Part shown: one piece after another, positions 1 to 7,328 of the stretch
Layout: each line of letters begins with the position of its first letter
Numbering within the stretch: position 1 is the first letter of the stretch
From: Streptomyces himastatinicus ATCC 53653
GTDB lineage: Bacteria > Actinomycetota > Actinomycetes > Streptomycetales > Streptomycetaceae
Assembly: GCF_000158915.1 (NCBI RefSeq)
Contig: NZ_GG657754.1
Coordinates: forward strand, 10,739,064 to 10,803,063
Direction of reading: 5' to 3'
Length of the DNA: 64,000 nt
Position numbers and translations under genes: made by a program
Notes under the pieces: generated by a model
The model's database searches: none
Told to the model about the DNA's origin: nothing
Seen by the model: only the letters and a program-made list of their open reading frames with translations

Positions 1-1
1 G

Positions 2-955
2 AGCGAAGACCAGCGCGACGCCGACGTCGGTTCCCTGGTCGCCACCGAGGGGGGAAGCCCCCCGAGCGCGTCCAAGGGAGACGGTGCGTCGGATGACGGG
101 GACGATCCGCCGTCCGGCCGCCCGACCAAGGCGCTGCTGGCCGCGGCGGGCATCGGTGGCGCGCTGCTGATCGCCATACCGTTCCTGGTCGCCGGTACCA
201 ACAACGAGGACGACAGCGAACCGGCGGCGAAGGCCCGCGAGACGTCGGCCCGCACCATGCCGACGAGCGACGAGGACGGCGCCCCTGGGGCCTACGCCCC
301 GAAGTCGCCGCCCGCCGACAAGCCGAGCTCCAAGACCAAGGCCAGGGCCAAGGTGAAGTCCAAGGCCCCCGAGAGCTCGGCCAAGCCGAGCCAGAGCCCC
401 ACGAAGGAGGTACAGGAGGCGTCCCGCACCGTCCCCAAGGAGGGAATAAAGGCGTCGCCGAAGCGGTCCGTGGCCCCGATCGACTACTCCAACAAGAAGA
501 ACGTCCTGCTCAGGAACGCGGTCACCGGCAAGTGCGCCGACATCCCTTACTACGGCAAGGGCAAGGTCGACGGTCCGGTCCGGCAGTACGACTGCGACGG
601 CACGGACGCCGACAATCAGATCTGGAACTTCGAGGTGCGGTACAAGGGCCAGGGGCCCGGCTCCGCCAACCTCTTCCAGATCCGTAACGGCAAGGACGGC
701 CTGTGCATGGACCTGCCGTATTACGGCGGTGCCGACCACGGCCAGACGGTCACGGAGTTCCACTGCGACGGCACCACCAAGGACAACCAGTTGTGGTGGC
801 TGGAGAAGCGGGGCGACAAGAAGTTCTGGATCCACAACTACGCCAGCAATCAGCAGTGCCTGGCGGTGAAGGGCGCCCGGGGCACGGGTGACCCTCGCGC
901 CTCACTGGCCATCGGCCCGTGCAGGTCGAACGCCAACCACGAGTGGACGTTCTGA
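2..955 (+). CDS. Membrane-anchored ricin-type (beta-trefoil) lectin domain protein, 5'-partial
   Basis: The reading frame is open to the left edge, so the N-terminus lies outside the window. The visible part has an acidic Ser/Asp-rich stretch, one hydrophobic segment (ALLAAAGIGGALLIAIPFLV, about residues 52-71 of the visible part), a long Lys/Pro/Ser-rich linker, and a C-terminal beta-trefoil region. Two repeats there contain CADIPYYG...DNQIWNF and CMDLPYYG...DNQLWWL, the QxW-type signature of ricin B-like lectins. I infer a type II membrane topology with an extracellular carbohydrate-binding domain on a wall-spanning linker. Related Streptomyces proteins often have a cytoplasmic helix-turn-helix or kinase N-terminus; which one applies cannot be seen. 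Stop TGA at 953-955; a strong hairpin follows. Confidence 0.8.
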   Translation, partial: SEDQRDADVGSLVATEGGSPPSASKGDGASDDGDDPPSGRPTKALLAAAGIGGALLIAIPFLVAGTNNEDDSEPAAKARETSARTMPTSDEDGAPGAYAPKSPPADKPSSKTKARAKVKSKAPESSAKPSQSPTKEVQEASRTVPKEGIKASPKRSVAPIDYSNKKNVLLRNAVTGKCADIPYYGKGKVDGPVRQYDCDGTDADNQIWNFEVRYKGQGPGSANLFQIRNGKDGLCMDLPYYGGADHGQTVTEFHCDGTTKDNQLWWLEKRGDKKFWIHNYASNQQCLAVKGARGTGDPRASLAIGPCRSNANHEWTF

Positions 956-977
956 GAAACGGCCACCCGGGGGCCCC

Positions 978-1013
978 GCGGGCCCCTTCCGCCCCACGGC
1001 GGAGGGGGCCCGC
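978..1013 (+). terminator. GC-rich hairpin after the lectin gene
   Basis: A 16-bp stem (978-993 with 998-1013, one G-U type mismatch) and a 4-nt loop lie 22 bp after the lectin stop codon. There is no U-tract, as is usual for actinomycete terminators. It also separates the lectin gene from the minus-strand remnant that follows. Confidence 0.7.
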
Positions 1014-1066
1014 GCCTTGTCCGAACGGACAGGGCACTTGATCAGCTCAACGAGGCGCCCGGCGCT

Positions 1067-1200
1067 CAGCCGCGTTGGGCGGCTCGCGCGGTCTTGTCGA
1101 GGGTCGGGCCGTACATCGGGGTGCCGCCGTCGCCCTTGCCGTGGCTGTTGACCGAGACCACGGTGCCCTCGCCGGTGGCGGAGTCGAAACCGGTGATCCA
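1067..1200 (-). pseudogene. 3' remnant of a secreted trypsin-like serine peptidase
   Basis: On the minus strand this stretch reads as about 44 residues ending in TGA (1069-1067), with segments GEGTVVSVNSHG and MYGPTLDKTARA. This resembles the C-terminal strand and helix of secreted Streptomyces trypsin-like peptidases, whose last residues usually include a VNS...MYGP pattern. The similarity stops at about 1200, just before the stop codon of the next gene at 1206, and no catalytic Ser, His or Asp region is present. I read it as a truncated gene at a recombination junction. The family call rests on a short match. Confidence 0.5.
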
Positions 1201-1205
1201 ATGCG

Positions 1206-1583
1206 TCAGCCGGGCGGACGGATGTACCGGTTGCGCAGGTTCGTGATCAACCCGTCGGTGTCGACGGTCGCGTGCTCGATCCCGGCCGCGGTCATCAGGC
1301 TGCCGTCGGCCCGGCGCGCCGCGACGACCCAGTGCGACTCGATCGTGCCGTCCTCAAGGATCGTGGTCGTCCAGTAGTGCTTGCTCTCGGCCACCGCCGC
1401 TACGAAGGCCCGGTAGAACTCCATGATCGCGGCGATGCCGGTCACCGGCTCGTCGCGCAGCCTCACGGTGGCGTCCGGCGCGAAGATCGTGGGGAGCTCC
1501 TCCAGCGCCGACGGGTCCCGCACCGCGCGGTCGGCGAGTTCCATGTAGCGGTCGAGTGCTGTCTGCGTCGTCCGGTCCGTCAC
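1206..1583 (-). CDS. NTF2/SnoaL-fold protein, possible epoxide hydrolase/cyclase
   Basis: 125 aa. The GTG start (1583-1581) overlaps the TGA of the upstream flavoprotein gene (GTGA), so the two are translationally coupled. The sequence has the usual NTF2-like layout: N-terminal helix ([13 protein letters not shown]), an [13 protein letters not shown] segment, then beta strands with [11 protein letters not shown] and a terminal [11 protein letters not shown]. The family covers SnoaL cyclases, limonene-epoxide hydrolase and the polyether epoxide hydrolases MonB/Lsd19. Being coupled to a MonCI/Lsd18-like epoxidase makes an epoxide-opening role attractive, but I cannot assign catalytic acids from sequence alone. 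It may instead be a non-catalytic NTF2-like protein. Last gene of the five-gene cluster. Confidence 0.75.
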   Translation of the reverse strand: MTDRTTQTALDRYMELADRAVRDPSALEELPTIFAPDATVRLRDEPVTGIAAIMEFYRAFVAAVAESKHYWTTTILEDGTIESHWVVAARRADGSLMTAAGIEHATVDTDGLITNLRNRYIRPPG

Positions 1584-3013
1584 ATCGTCTCCGTCATCGT
1601 GTACTCCTGCCGGATCCGCTCCTCCGGCATACCGTTGACCCGCGCAGCGCGAAGCACCAACTCCGGTGCCATCAGCGACGCGGGATGGGCGGTCATGAAC
1701 CCCACCGCCCGCAGGGCCGTGCCGACCTGCTCGTCCCGGCCCGCCGCCTCCCGCACCTGCCGCATGGCCCACGCCCGCCGCCGCTCCTGCTGAGTGTCCG
1801 GTGGCGCGGCCAGGCCCAGCCGGATGGCGTCGCCGGCCGTGGACGTCTGCCAGGCGGCTTCGACGACGACCTTCTCCAGCTCGAGGAAGTGCCGGGCGGG
1901 GACGTTCAGGTCGGGGCCGGAGCGCAGGTACTCCGACAGGCAGGAGGCGTGGAGCGCGGCCGAGGACATGCCTTGCCCGTACAGGGGGTTGAACGAGGCG
2001 ACGGCGTCGCCGACGACCGCCAGGCGGGCGGGGAAGCGGTCGAGCGCCTCGAAGTGGCGCCACCTGCTGTCGGGGTGGCGGTACGGGACGACCTCGCCGA
2101 CGAGTTCGCCCTTGACGGCTTCCTGGAAGATCGGTGGCAGCTCCCGGCACCGGGCGACGAACTCATCGGACGTGCGGCACTCCGCGCCGTTGCCGAAGGA
2201 GGAGAGCATCACCGCCCACTGCTGGTTCTCGATCGGGCTGACCGCCGCTCCGGCGATGTCCTTCGGGAAGTGCGGGCTGTAGCGGGAGATGCCGCTGAGG
2301 GGGCCGTCCCAGTCGGTCGAGCGCGTGAAGCGGGCGGACAGGTAGCGGATGTCGGCCGGGAGCCGTTCCGTCTCCGGGCGGGGCCAGCCGCCCCGCTCCA
2401 GCCAGTCGGTCAGCCTGCTGCCGCGACCGGAGGCGTCGACGACGAAGTCGGCCGGGACGACGACGTGGTCGCCGCCGCTCGCGTAGCGCACCGACTCGAC
2501 CGCGCCGCGCGCGTACCGCAGCTCGGTGACGCGTCCACACACCAGCTCGACGCCCGGCAGTGCAAGCGTGCGCCGCCGGATCAGCGACTCCAGGAAGGGG
2601 CGACTGCTCCCCACGAACCGCGCGTTGGGGGTGGCTATCTGCTCGACGTCGTCGAGGTAGGTGGCGGTGCGCTCCGGACCGCAGAAGACAGCACCCTCGG
2701 CGAGGGCCTGCGCAACGACACCAGGGAAGAAGCGTTCGAGCTGCGCGTGTCCGCCGGGCAGCAGGAGGTGCACCTGGGGGCCCTGCGGGACGCCGGGACG
2801 AGCCGCGCCGCTCACGGCGGCTTCCGGGTGGTCGGGCTCGATGATCACGACACGGTCGGCGTGGTCCGCGAGCACCCGCGCCGCGACCAGGCCGGCGACG
2901 CTGCCGCCGAGCACGCAGGCGGTGCCGAGATGAATCGTGCTGTGGACCGGCGTGACGGTGGTGGTGAGCCGCTCGAAGACCGCGGCGGGAGAGTTCGGCA
3001 TGTGATCCCTCAT
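1580..3013 (-). CDS. MonCI/Lsd18-like FAD-dependent epoxidase/monooxygenase
   Basis: 477 aa. The ATG start (3013) overlaps the upstream TGA (ATGA); an alternative ATG lies four codons in. The N-terminal Rossmann motif reads [15 protein letters not shown] (about residues 35-49). Further on are [17 protein letters not shown], the [14 protein letters not shown] segment and the second FAD motif [19 protein letters not shown]. This set (GVPQ..H.L, DA(T/S)GRGSRL..WL, GD...FNP.YG.GMSSAA) is typical of the flavin epoxidases of polyether pathways (MonCI, Lsd18), which epoxidise trisubstituted polyene double bonds. Next to a UbiA prenyltransferase, an isoprenyl side chain is the likely substrate. That is inference; simple aromatic hydroxylation remains possible. 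Confidence 0.8.
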   Translation of the reverse strand: MRDHMPNSPAAVFERLTTTVTPVHSTIHLGTACVLGGSVAGLVAARVLADHADRVVIIEPDHPEAAVSGAARPGVPQGPQVHLLLPGGHAQLERFFPGVVAQALAEGAVFCGPERTATYLDDVEQIATPNARFVGSSRPFLESLIRRRTLALPGVELVCGRVTELRYARGAVESVRYASGGDHVVVPADFVVDASGRGSRLTDWLERGGWPRPETERLPADIRYLSARFTRSTDWDGPLSGISRYSPHFPKDIAGAAVSPIENQQWAVMLSSFGNGAECRTSDEFVARCRELPPIFQEAVKGELVGEVVPYRHPDSRWRHFEALDRFPARLAVVGDAVASFNPLYGQGMSSAALHASCLSEYLRSGPDLNVPARHFLELEKVVVEAAWQTSTAGDAIRLGLAAPPDTQQERRRAWAMRQVREAAGRDEQVGTALRAVGFMTAHPASLMAPELVLRAARVNGMPEERIRQEYTMTETM

Positions 3014-3639
3014 GCGTCGTGAACGGCGTCTCGATCGAGGAGACTTCGTAGGAAAGTCTCCCGTACGAGACCGATGGGCACGGTCCCACGGCACAGCAGC
3101 GCGGTGACGATCAGCACGGGAGCGCCGGTGTCGCCGGGTGGTCGTACGGCGGGTTCGAGGCGGGTCGGTTCGGAGGACGCGACCATCACGCGCCGCACAC
3201 CACCACCCGCGGCCAGCGCGCGCCCCAGCGGTGTGTCGGTGGTGCTGAGAACGGAGCGTTCCTCGGGGCTGATGCGGTCGAGCGCCACGACGGCGCTCGC
3301 GGTGACGACCTTGTCGGTCCCGGCGCGCAGGTGAACGGTGCGGAACTGCACACGGGCACCCGGCGAAAGCCACATCAGCTCGGCCACCCGCTCCGGCGGT
3401 AAGAAGGCGTCTCCCTCCGCCTGCGCCTCCGCCTGCGTCGATCCCCGGCCGCATGTCCGCTCGGCCGACGGGATGAGCAACCGGCCATCCGCCCGGTGGC
3501 GGACCTCCACGGTGACCGGAGCACCGCACCACTCCTCCAGCACCCCGGTGGCCAACCTCCCTGGCTCCTGAAGGAGCGATACGAACCGGGCCAGGCTGCG
3601 CGACTCCGTGCGTTCGGACGACGGATCCGCATGCCTCAA
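3010..3639 (-). CDS. Chorismate lyase-like protein (UbiC/DUF98 type)
   Basis: 209 aa from a TTG start (3639-3637) that overlaps the ubiA stop (TTGA) and has a GGGGAGAG ribosome site just upstream; no better start lies nearby in this frame. Features include GVLEEWCGAPVTVEV near residue 30 and, towards the C-terminus, ALDRISPEERSVLSTTDTPLGRAL, matching the arrangement of chorismate-pyruvate lyases, which convert chorismate to 4-hydroxybenzoate and pyruvate. Tight coupling to a 4-hydroxybenzoate prenyltransferase supports that role: this gene would supply the prenyl acceptor. Codon 80 (3402-3400) is TTA, read by the bldA tRNA in Streptomyces. The family is diverse, so the exact reaction is inferred. 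Confidence 0.7.
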   Translation of the reverse strand: MRHADPSSERTESRSLARFVSLLQEPGRLATGVLEEWCGAPVTVEVRHRADGRLLIPSAERTCGRGSTQAEAQAEGDAFLPPERVAELMWLSPGARVQFRTVHLRAGTDKVVTASAVVALDRISPEERSVLSTTDTPLGRALAAGGGVRRVMVASSEPTRLEPAVRPPGDTGAPVLIVTALLCRGTVPIGLVRETFLRSLLDRDAVHDA

Positions 3640-4577
3640 AAGACTCTCCCCGCAACAATGGCGACGAGCGCGAGCCACCCGAAGAAGCGATTCGACACGA
3701 ACTTCTCCCGGCAGTCGGCGGGGTCGTCGATATCCACCGCCGCCACCTGCCAGAACAACTGCGCCACGCCCGGCAGGAACAGTGCGTAGAACGTCCAGTG
3801 CAGACCCGCGACGGCTCCGGCGGCCACGATCCCGACCACGGTCGCCCCGTAGAACCCGGCCACCCAGGGCCGGGTCGCCCCGCCGAGGCGCAGCGCGAGG
3901 GACTTCACCCCCACCTGCACGTCGTCCGCCTTGTCCTGGTGGGCGTAGATGGTGTCGTACCCCAGCGTCCAGAAGAAACCGGCGACGTAGAGCAGGAGCG
4001 CGGGAGTCTCGATCCTCCCGGCCACCGCGAGCCAACCCGCGAGGATGTAGCAGCCGAAGACCATCCCCAGCCACGCCTGCGGCCAGTAGGTGATCCGCTT
4101 CATGAACGGGTACGCGACCACCAGCGGATACGAGGCGGCCACGAGCACCGCCGCCGGAACGCTGGCCACAGCCAGCACGAGCAGCGCCGCCACCGCCTGC
4201 ACCACGGCGAAGACAAGCGCCCCCGCGACCGTGACCGTACCGGCCGGGATCGGCCTCGCGACGGTACGTGCCACCCGGGCGTCGACCTCGCGGTCGGCGA
4301 GGTCGTTGACGGTGCAGCCGAAGCCGCGCACCAGCACCGCACCGACCGCGAACGGCAGCACATGCCGCCAGTCGGGCGGCCCCGACGAGGCGAGCGCGAT
4401 CCCCCACAGACCGGGGAGGAGGTACAGCCAACTGCCTATGGGCGCGTGCATCCGCGCCAGCTGGAGATACGGGAGGACGGCCTTCGGCGCACGCGGTACG
4501 ACCGATGCCGCGACGCTCGGCACGACTAACCGGTACCGCCCGCTCTGCTGCGAAGGTTGAGCGGAAATATCGATCAC
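3636..4577 (-). CDS. ubiA: UbiA-family 4-hydroxybenzoate polyprenyltransferase-like
   Basis: 313 aa from GTG 4577. An integral membrane prenyltransferase with about eight or nine hydrophobic segments. The first Asp-rich motif NDLADREVD (residues 91-99) and the second YAHQDKADD (211-219) are the two Mg-diphosphate binding motifs of UbiA enzymes. The spacing and the following VQVGVKSLAL are close to bacterial 4-hydroxybenzoate octaprenyltransferases. Actinomycetes use menaquinone, whose prenyltransferase is MenA, so a UbiC/UbiA pair here points to specialised metabolism rather than ubiquinone. Codon 17 (4529-4527) is TTA. The 69-bp gap to the ligase gene is relatively AT-rich and could hold a promoter. 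Confidence 0.88.
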   Translation of the reverse strand: MIDISAQPSQQSGRYRLVVPSVAASVVPRAPKAVLPYLQLARMHAPIGSWLYLLPGLWGIALASSGPPDWRHVLPFAVGAVLVRGFGCTVNDLADREVDARVARTVARPIPAGTVTVAGALVFAVVQAVAALLVLAVASVPAAVLVAASYPLVVAYPFMKRITYWPQAWLGMVFGCYILAGWLAVAGRIETPALLLYVAGFFWTLGYDTIYAHQDKADDVQVGVKSLALRLGGATRPWVAGFYGATVVGIVAAGAVAGLHWTFYALFLPGVAQLFWQVAAVDIDDPADCREKFVSNRFFGWLALVAIVAGRVF

Positions 4578-4646
4578 CTGACCGTTCGAGAACGATTTTG
4601 GTGACTCTTGCAGAAAGCCAACCCCAAATTGACTAGTTTCCCGTGG

Positions 4647-6149
4647 CTAGACGAACTGGTCGCCCTGTGCGCGAAGCACCCTGCGCACTACCTTGCCGTT
4701 GCCGTTGCGGGGCAGTGCGTCCAGCCATACGACATCCTGCGGAACCTTGTACCAGGACAGGGTGGACCGGGCGAGCTCGACCAACTCGGCGGCAAGTGCG
4801 TCGTCACCCCGCCCCGGCCCTTCCTCGGGCGAGCCCGGTGCCGCGGCGGCGACGACGTAGGCGCGCAGGCTCATGTCTCCGGCCGAGCGCCGCACGGAGC
4901 TGACCGCCGCCTCCAGCACGCGCGGGTGGCTCTCCAGCAGGCGTTCCACCTCGCTCGGCACCACGTTCTTTCCGCCGATCACCTCGACGTCGTCGAGCCG
5001 GCCGTGCGCGTGCACGACACCGTTCCCGTCGATCGAGGCGAGGTCGCCGGTCGGCCACCACACGTCGGTCAGGATGTCGGGTCCGAGGCCGCCGCGGGCG
5101 ACGCCGCGGGTGGCGACGGGGACGCGGATGTGCAGCTCGCCCCTGCTGCCCGTGGGCAGCTCCCGTCCGCCCGCGTCGACGACACGCACCGGCCTGCCGG
5201 GCAGGGGCAGGCCGACCGCCGACGGCACGTCGTAGTCCGCGGGCAGGCCGAGGGCAACGCCACCGGCCTCCGTCGTGCCGTAGGTATTGAGCAGCCGGTC
5301 GCCCATGATGGGCACCAGCTGTTCGCGCAGTCGCGCGGAGAGCACCTCCCCGGCACAGAAGGCCTGACGGACGTTGCCCAGCACCTCGGCGTGGCCGGGT
5401 TCGAGCAGCAGCCGCGCCAGGAAACTCGGCTGCGCGAACAGGACGGTGACGTGGTGCCGGCGCATGAGCTCGACCGCTGCGGCCGGGGTCGCCCGGGGCC
5501 GCGACAGCACGGCCATCTGCCCGGTCTCCAGGGTGGTGAACACCGACGCACTCAGCCCGCCCACGAAATACATGCGCGACACCGAGAGCCCGACGGTGTC
5601 GGGGCCGCTCACCAGACCAGGCGCGCGGGGAGCGCCGAGGTCGCGGTGGCGGAAGAAGCACAACTTCGGCGCCCCGGTGGTGCCGGAGGTGAACACGGCC
5701 AGCGCGGCGGCGTCCCCGCCCGCGGCGAACCCCTCGTCCGGCTCTGCCGCGACGAGCGGACCGACCTCGGTGGTCGGAGTCAGCCCGGTGTCACCGAGCC
5801 ACCCGGCGGTCTCCGAGTCGACCACGGCAAGCGCCGGTTCGGCCGTGACCGCGTCGCGTGTCAGATCCTCCCGGCTCATCTGGACGTTCACCGGCACCGC
5901 GACGAGACCGGCCTGCCACGCGCCGAGCAGACACCACACCATCTGCACACTGTCGGGTAAGGCGAGCAGCACCCGGTCGCCGGCGCGCAGGCCGTACGAC
6001 CGGTATCCGGTCGCCACCCTCGCCGCCCCGTCGAGCACCTCCGCGAAGGTCCACGCCCGGCCGTCGGCGTGGAACGCGGTCCGCTCGCTCCACCCCTCCT
6101 CGCGCACATGTTTCGCCCAACGACGCGTCACGTTCTCGGAGTTGTCCAC
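4647..6149 (-). CDS. ANL-superfamily aryl/acyl-CoA ligase (benzoate-CoA ligase-like)
   Basis: 500 aa from GTG 6149, chosen because GAGAGGA sits 8 nt upstream; a TTG six codons earlier has no ribosome site. Adenylation motifs are complete: P-loop FTSGTTGAPK, NTYGTTEAG, PTGDLASIDGNG with the hinge region after it, and the C-terminal catalytic lysine in PRNGNGKVVRR. The overall form resembles benzoate and 4-hydroxybenzoate CoA ligases: ATP-dependent formation of an acyl-adenylate, then a CoA thioester. In this cluster it may activate a 4-hydroxybenzoate-derived acid or another aryl acid; the substrate is not readable from sequence. Codon 64 (5960-5958) is TTA. Confidence 0.82.
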   Translation of the reverse strand: MDNSENVTRRWAKHVREEGWSERTAFHADGRAWTFAEVLDGAARVATGYRSYGLRAGDRVLLALPDSVQMVWCLLGAWQAGLVAVPVNVQMSREDLTRDAVTAEPALAVVDSETAGWLGDTGLTPTTEVGPLVAAEPDEGFAAGGDAAALAVFTSGTTGAPKLCFFRHRDLGAPRAPGLVSGPDTVGLSVSRMYFVGGLSASVFTTLETGQMAVLSRPRATPAAAVELMRRHHVTVLFAQPSFLARLLLEPGHAEVLGNVRQAFCAGEVLSARLREQLVPIMGDRLLNTYGTTEAGGVALGLPADYDVPSAVGLPLPGRPVRVVDAGGRELPTGSRGELHIRVPVATRGVARGGLGPDILTDVWWPTGDLASIDGNGVVHAHGRLDDVEVIGGKNVVPSEVERLLESHPRVLEAAVSSVRRSAGDMSLRAYVVAAAAPGSPEEGPGRGDDALAAELVELARSTLSWYKVPQDVVWLDALPRNGNGKVVRRVLRAQGDQFV

Positions 6150-6187
6150 CCGGTGATCCTCTCTCAACCCGGGAAGGTGAGGGCTGC

Positions 6188-7219
6188 TTACAGCAGCGTC
6201 GGCGCGTGGAATTCGCCGAGACCGGAGTCCAGGTCCCGGTCCAGCCAGTAGCGGCGCGGTTCCGCGAGCATGACGTCGACGCTGACGGCGAGGATGCCGG
6301 GGATCTTGGCCAGCTCGTTGTCGACGAAGAGCGCCAGGGCGGAGCGTTCGGTGACCAGGCCGATGGCGAGGACGGACATGTCGCTGGCGACGTGGGCGAC
6401 GAGCCGGGTCTGGGGGAGCTGGTCGATGCGGCGCATGACGTCGGGGGTGTCACCCGGGGCCACTCGCAGGTGGAGCATGAAGGGGGTCTGGAAGCCGAGC
6501 CATTCCGACACGATCTCCAGGCGCGGTTTGACCCATCCCTCGTCGAGGACCCGGCGCACGACGCGGTGCGTGGTGGAAGTGGCCAGACCGGCGGTTCGGG
6601 CGACGCCGGCGGCGGAGACCCTGCCGTCCTGGATCAGCTGGGCGACGACCGTGCGTTCGGCCTCGCTGAGCGGTTTGGCGGGGGGTGTCGCGGTGGCGGT
6701 GCCCTCGGGGCGGGCGCCGGTGAGCTCCAGCAGCCCGGCGCGTTCGGTGTCGGTGAGGAACTGCGGGTCCCAGGTGATTCCCCGGCGCAGGGTGCTGAGG
6801 GCGGGCAGAGCGTTGACGCGGCGGACGCCGGGGACGGAGAACATCCGGTCGATCGCCTCGCTGGTGGCGGCCTCGGAGGGGGCGTGGACGACGGCGTAGA
6901 GGGGATAGTCGCCGGAGATCTGTGCCAGAAGCTGGAGGTGGGGCAGGTCACGGAGCCGGTGGAGGACAGCGAGCGGGGTTTCGCCGGTAATGTCCAGGAA
7001 AACGTGCACCGGCATCGTCGTCGAGTGCATGCCCCAGTCGGCCTGCCCGATCACGCGGACCATTCCGGCCTCGCTCAGCCGGTCGTAGCGGCGCTTGAGC
7101 GTGCTGGCGTCGGCGGCCAGGATCCCGCCGATGTCGTCCCAGGTGGCCCGGGGTGCCAGATGCAGCGCGCCGATGAGGCGCCGGTCGAGCTCGTCGAGGA
7201 GAGGGCGGGTCATGGTCAT
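6188..7219 (-). CDS. Double-module Lrp/AsnC-family transcriptional regulator
   Basis: 343 aa, about twice the length of classical Lrp. Module one: an AsnC-type winged helix at about 10-60 (DRRLIGALHLAPRATWDDIG) followed by a RAM-like ligand domain. Module two: a second winged helix around 195-240 (VVAQLIQDGRVSAAGVART) and a second RAM-like domain ending near LAEPRRYWLD. Tandem Lrp proteins of this size are common in Streptomyces and usually regulate a divergent neighbour. Here that is the AbgT transporter gene, across a 109-bp gap with two short palindromes. The ATG at 7219 is followed by another two codons later. Confidence 0.88.
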   Translation of the reverse strand: MTMTRPLLDELDRRLIGALHLAPRATWDDIGGILAADASTLKRRYDRLSEAGMVRVIGQADWGMHSTTMPVHVFLDITGETPLAVLHRLRDLPHLQLLAQISGDYPLYAVVHAPSEAATSEAIDRMFSVPGVRRVNALPALSTLRRGITWDPQFLTDTERAGLLELTGARPEGTATATPPAKPLSEAERTVVAQLIQDGRVSAAGVARTAGLATSTTHRVVRRVLDEGWVKPRLEIVSEWLGFQTPFMLHLRVAPGDTPDVMRRIDQLPQTRLVAHVASDMSVLAIGLVTERSALALFVDNELAKIPGILAVSVDVMLAEPRRYWLDRDLDSGLGEFHAPTLL

Positions 7220-7263
7220 TCACCTTAGCCTGCCGGTTAATCCCACTATTACATCCTGAGACT

Positions 7264-7302
7264 AGAGAATCTCTCGCCTGAGTGTCATTGTTCGCAGGAA
7301 CA
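7264..7302. promoter_or_regulatory. Two short palindromes in the Lrp/AbgT divergent region
   Basis: AGAGAATCTCT (7264-7274) is a perfect palindrome around one central base, and TGTTCGCAGGAACA (7289-7302) has 5-bp arms around GCAG. They lie between the start codons of the divergent genes and are the best visible candidates for Lrp-type operator sites. Binding is inferred. Confidence 0.4.
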
Positions 7303-7328
7303 TCCCTCGTACGCACAAAGAGGTACCG

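Noticed and set aside
971-1013. Possible att site or IS end near the lectin gene
   Set aside because: The symmetry is fully explained by a terminator hairpin; no target duplication or integrase gene is present.
1556-3022. Long plus-strand open frame opposite the epoxidase gene
   Set aside because: It mirrors the minus-strand gene in GC-rich sequence, has no family features and no ribosome site; the minus frame has clear FAD motifs.
3010-4431. 473-residue version of the chorismate-lyase-like protein
   Set aside because: The upstream part of the frame lies inside ubiA in another frame; the TTG overlapping the ubiA stop is the sensible start.
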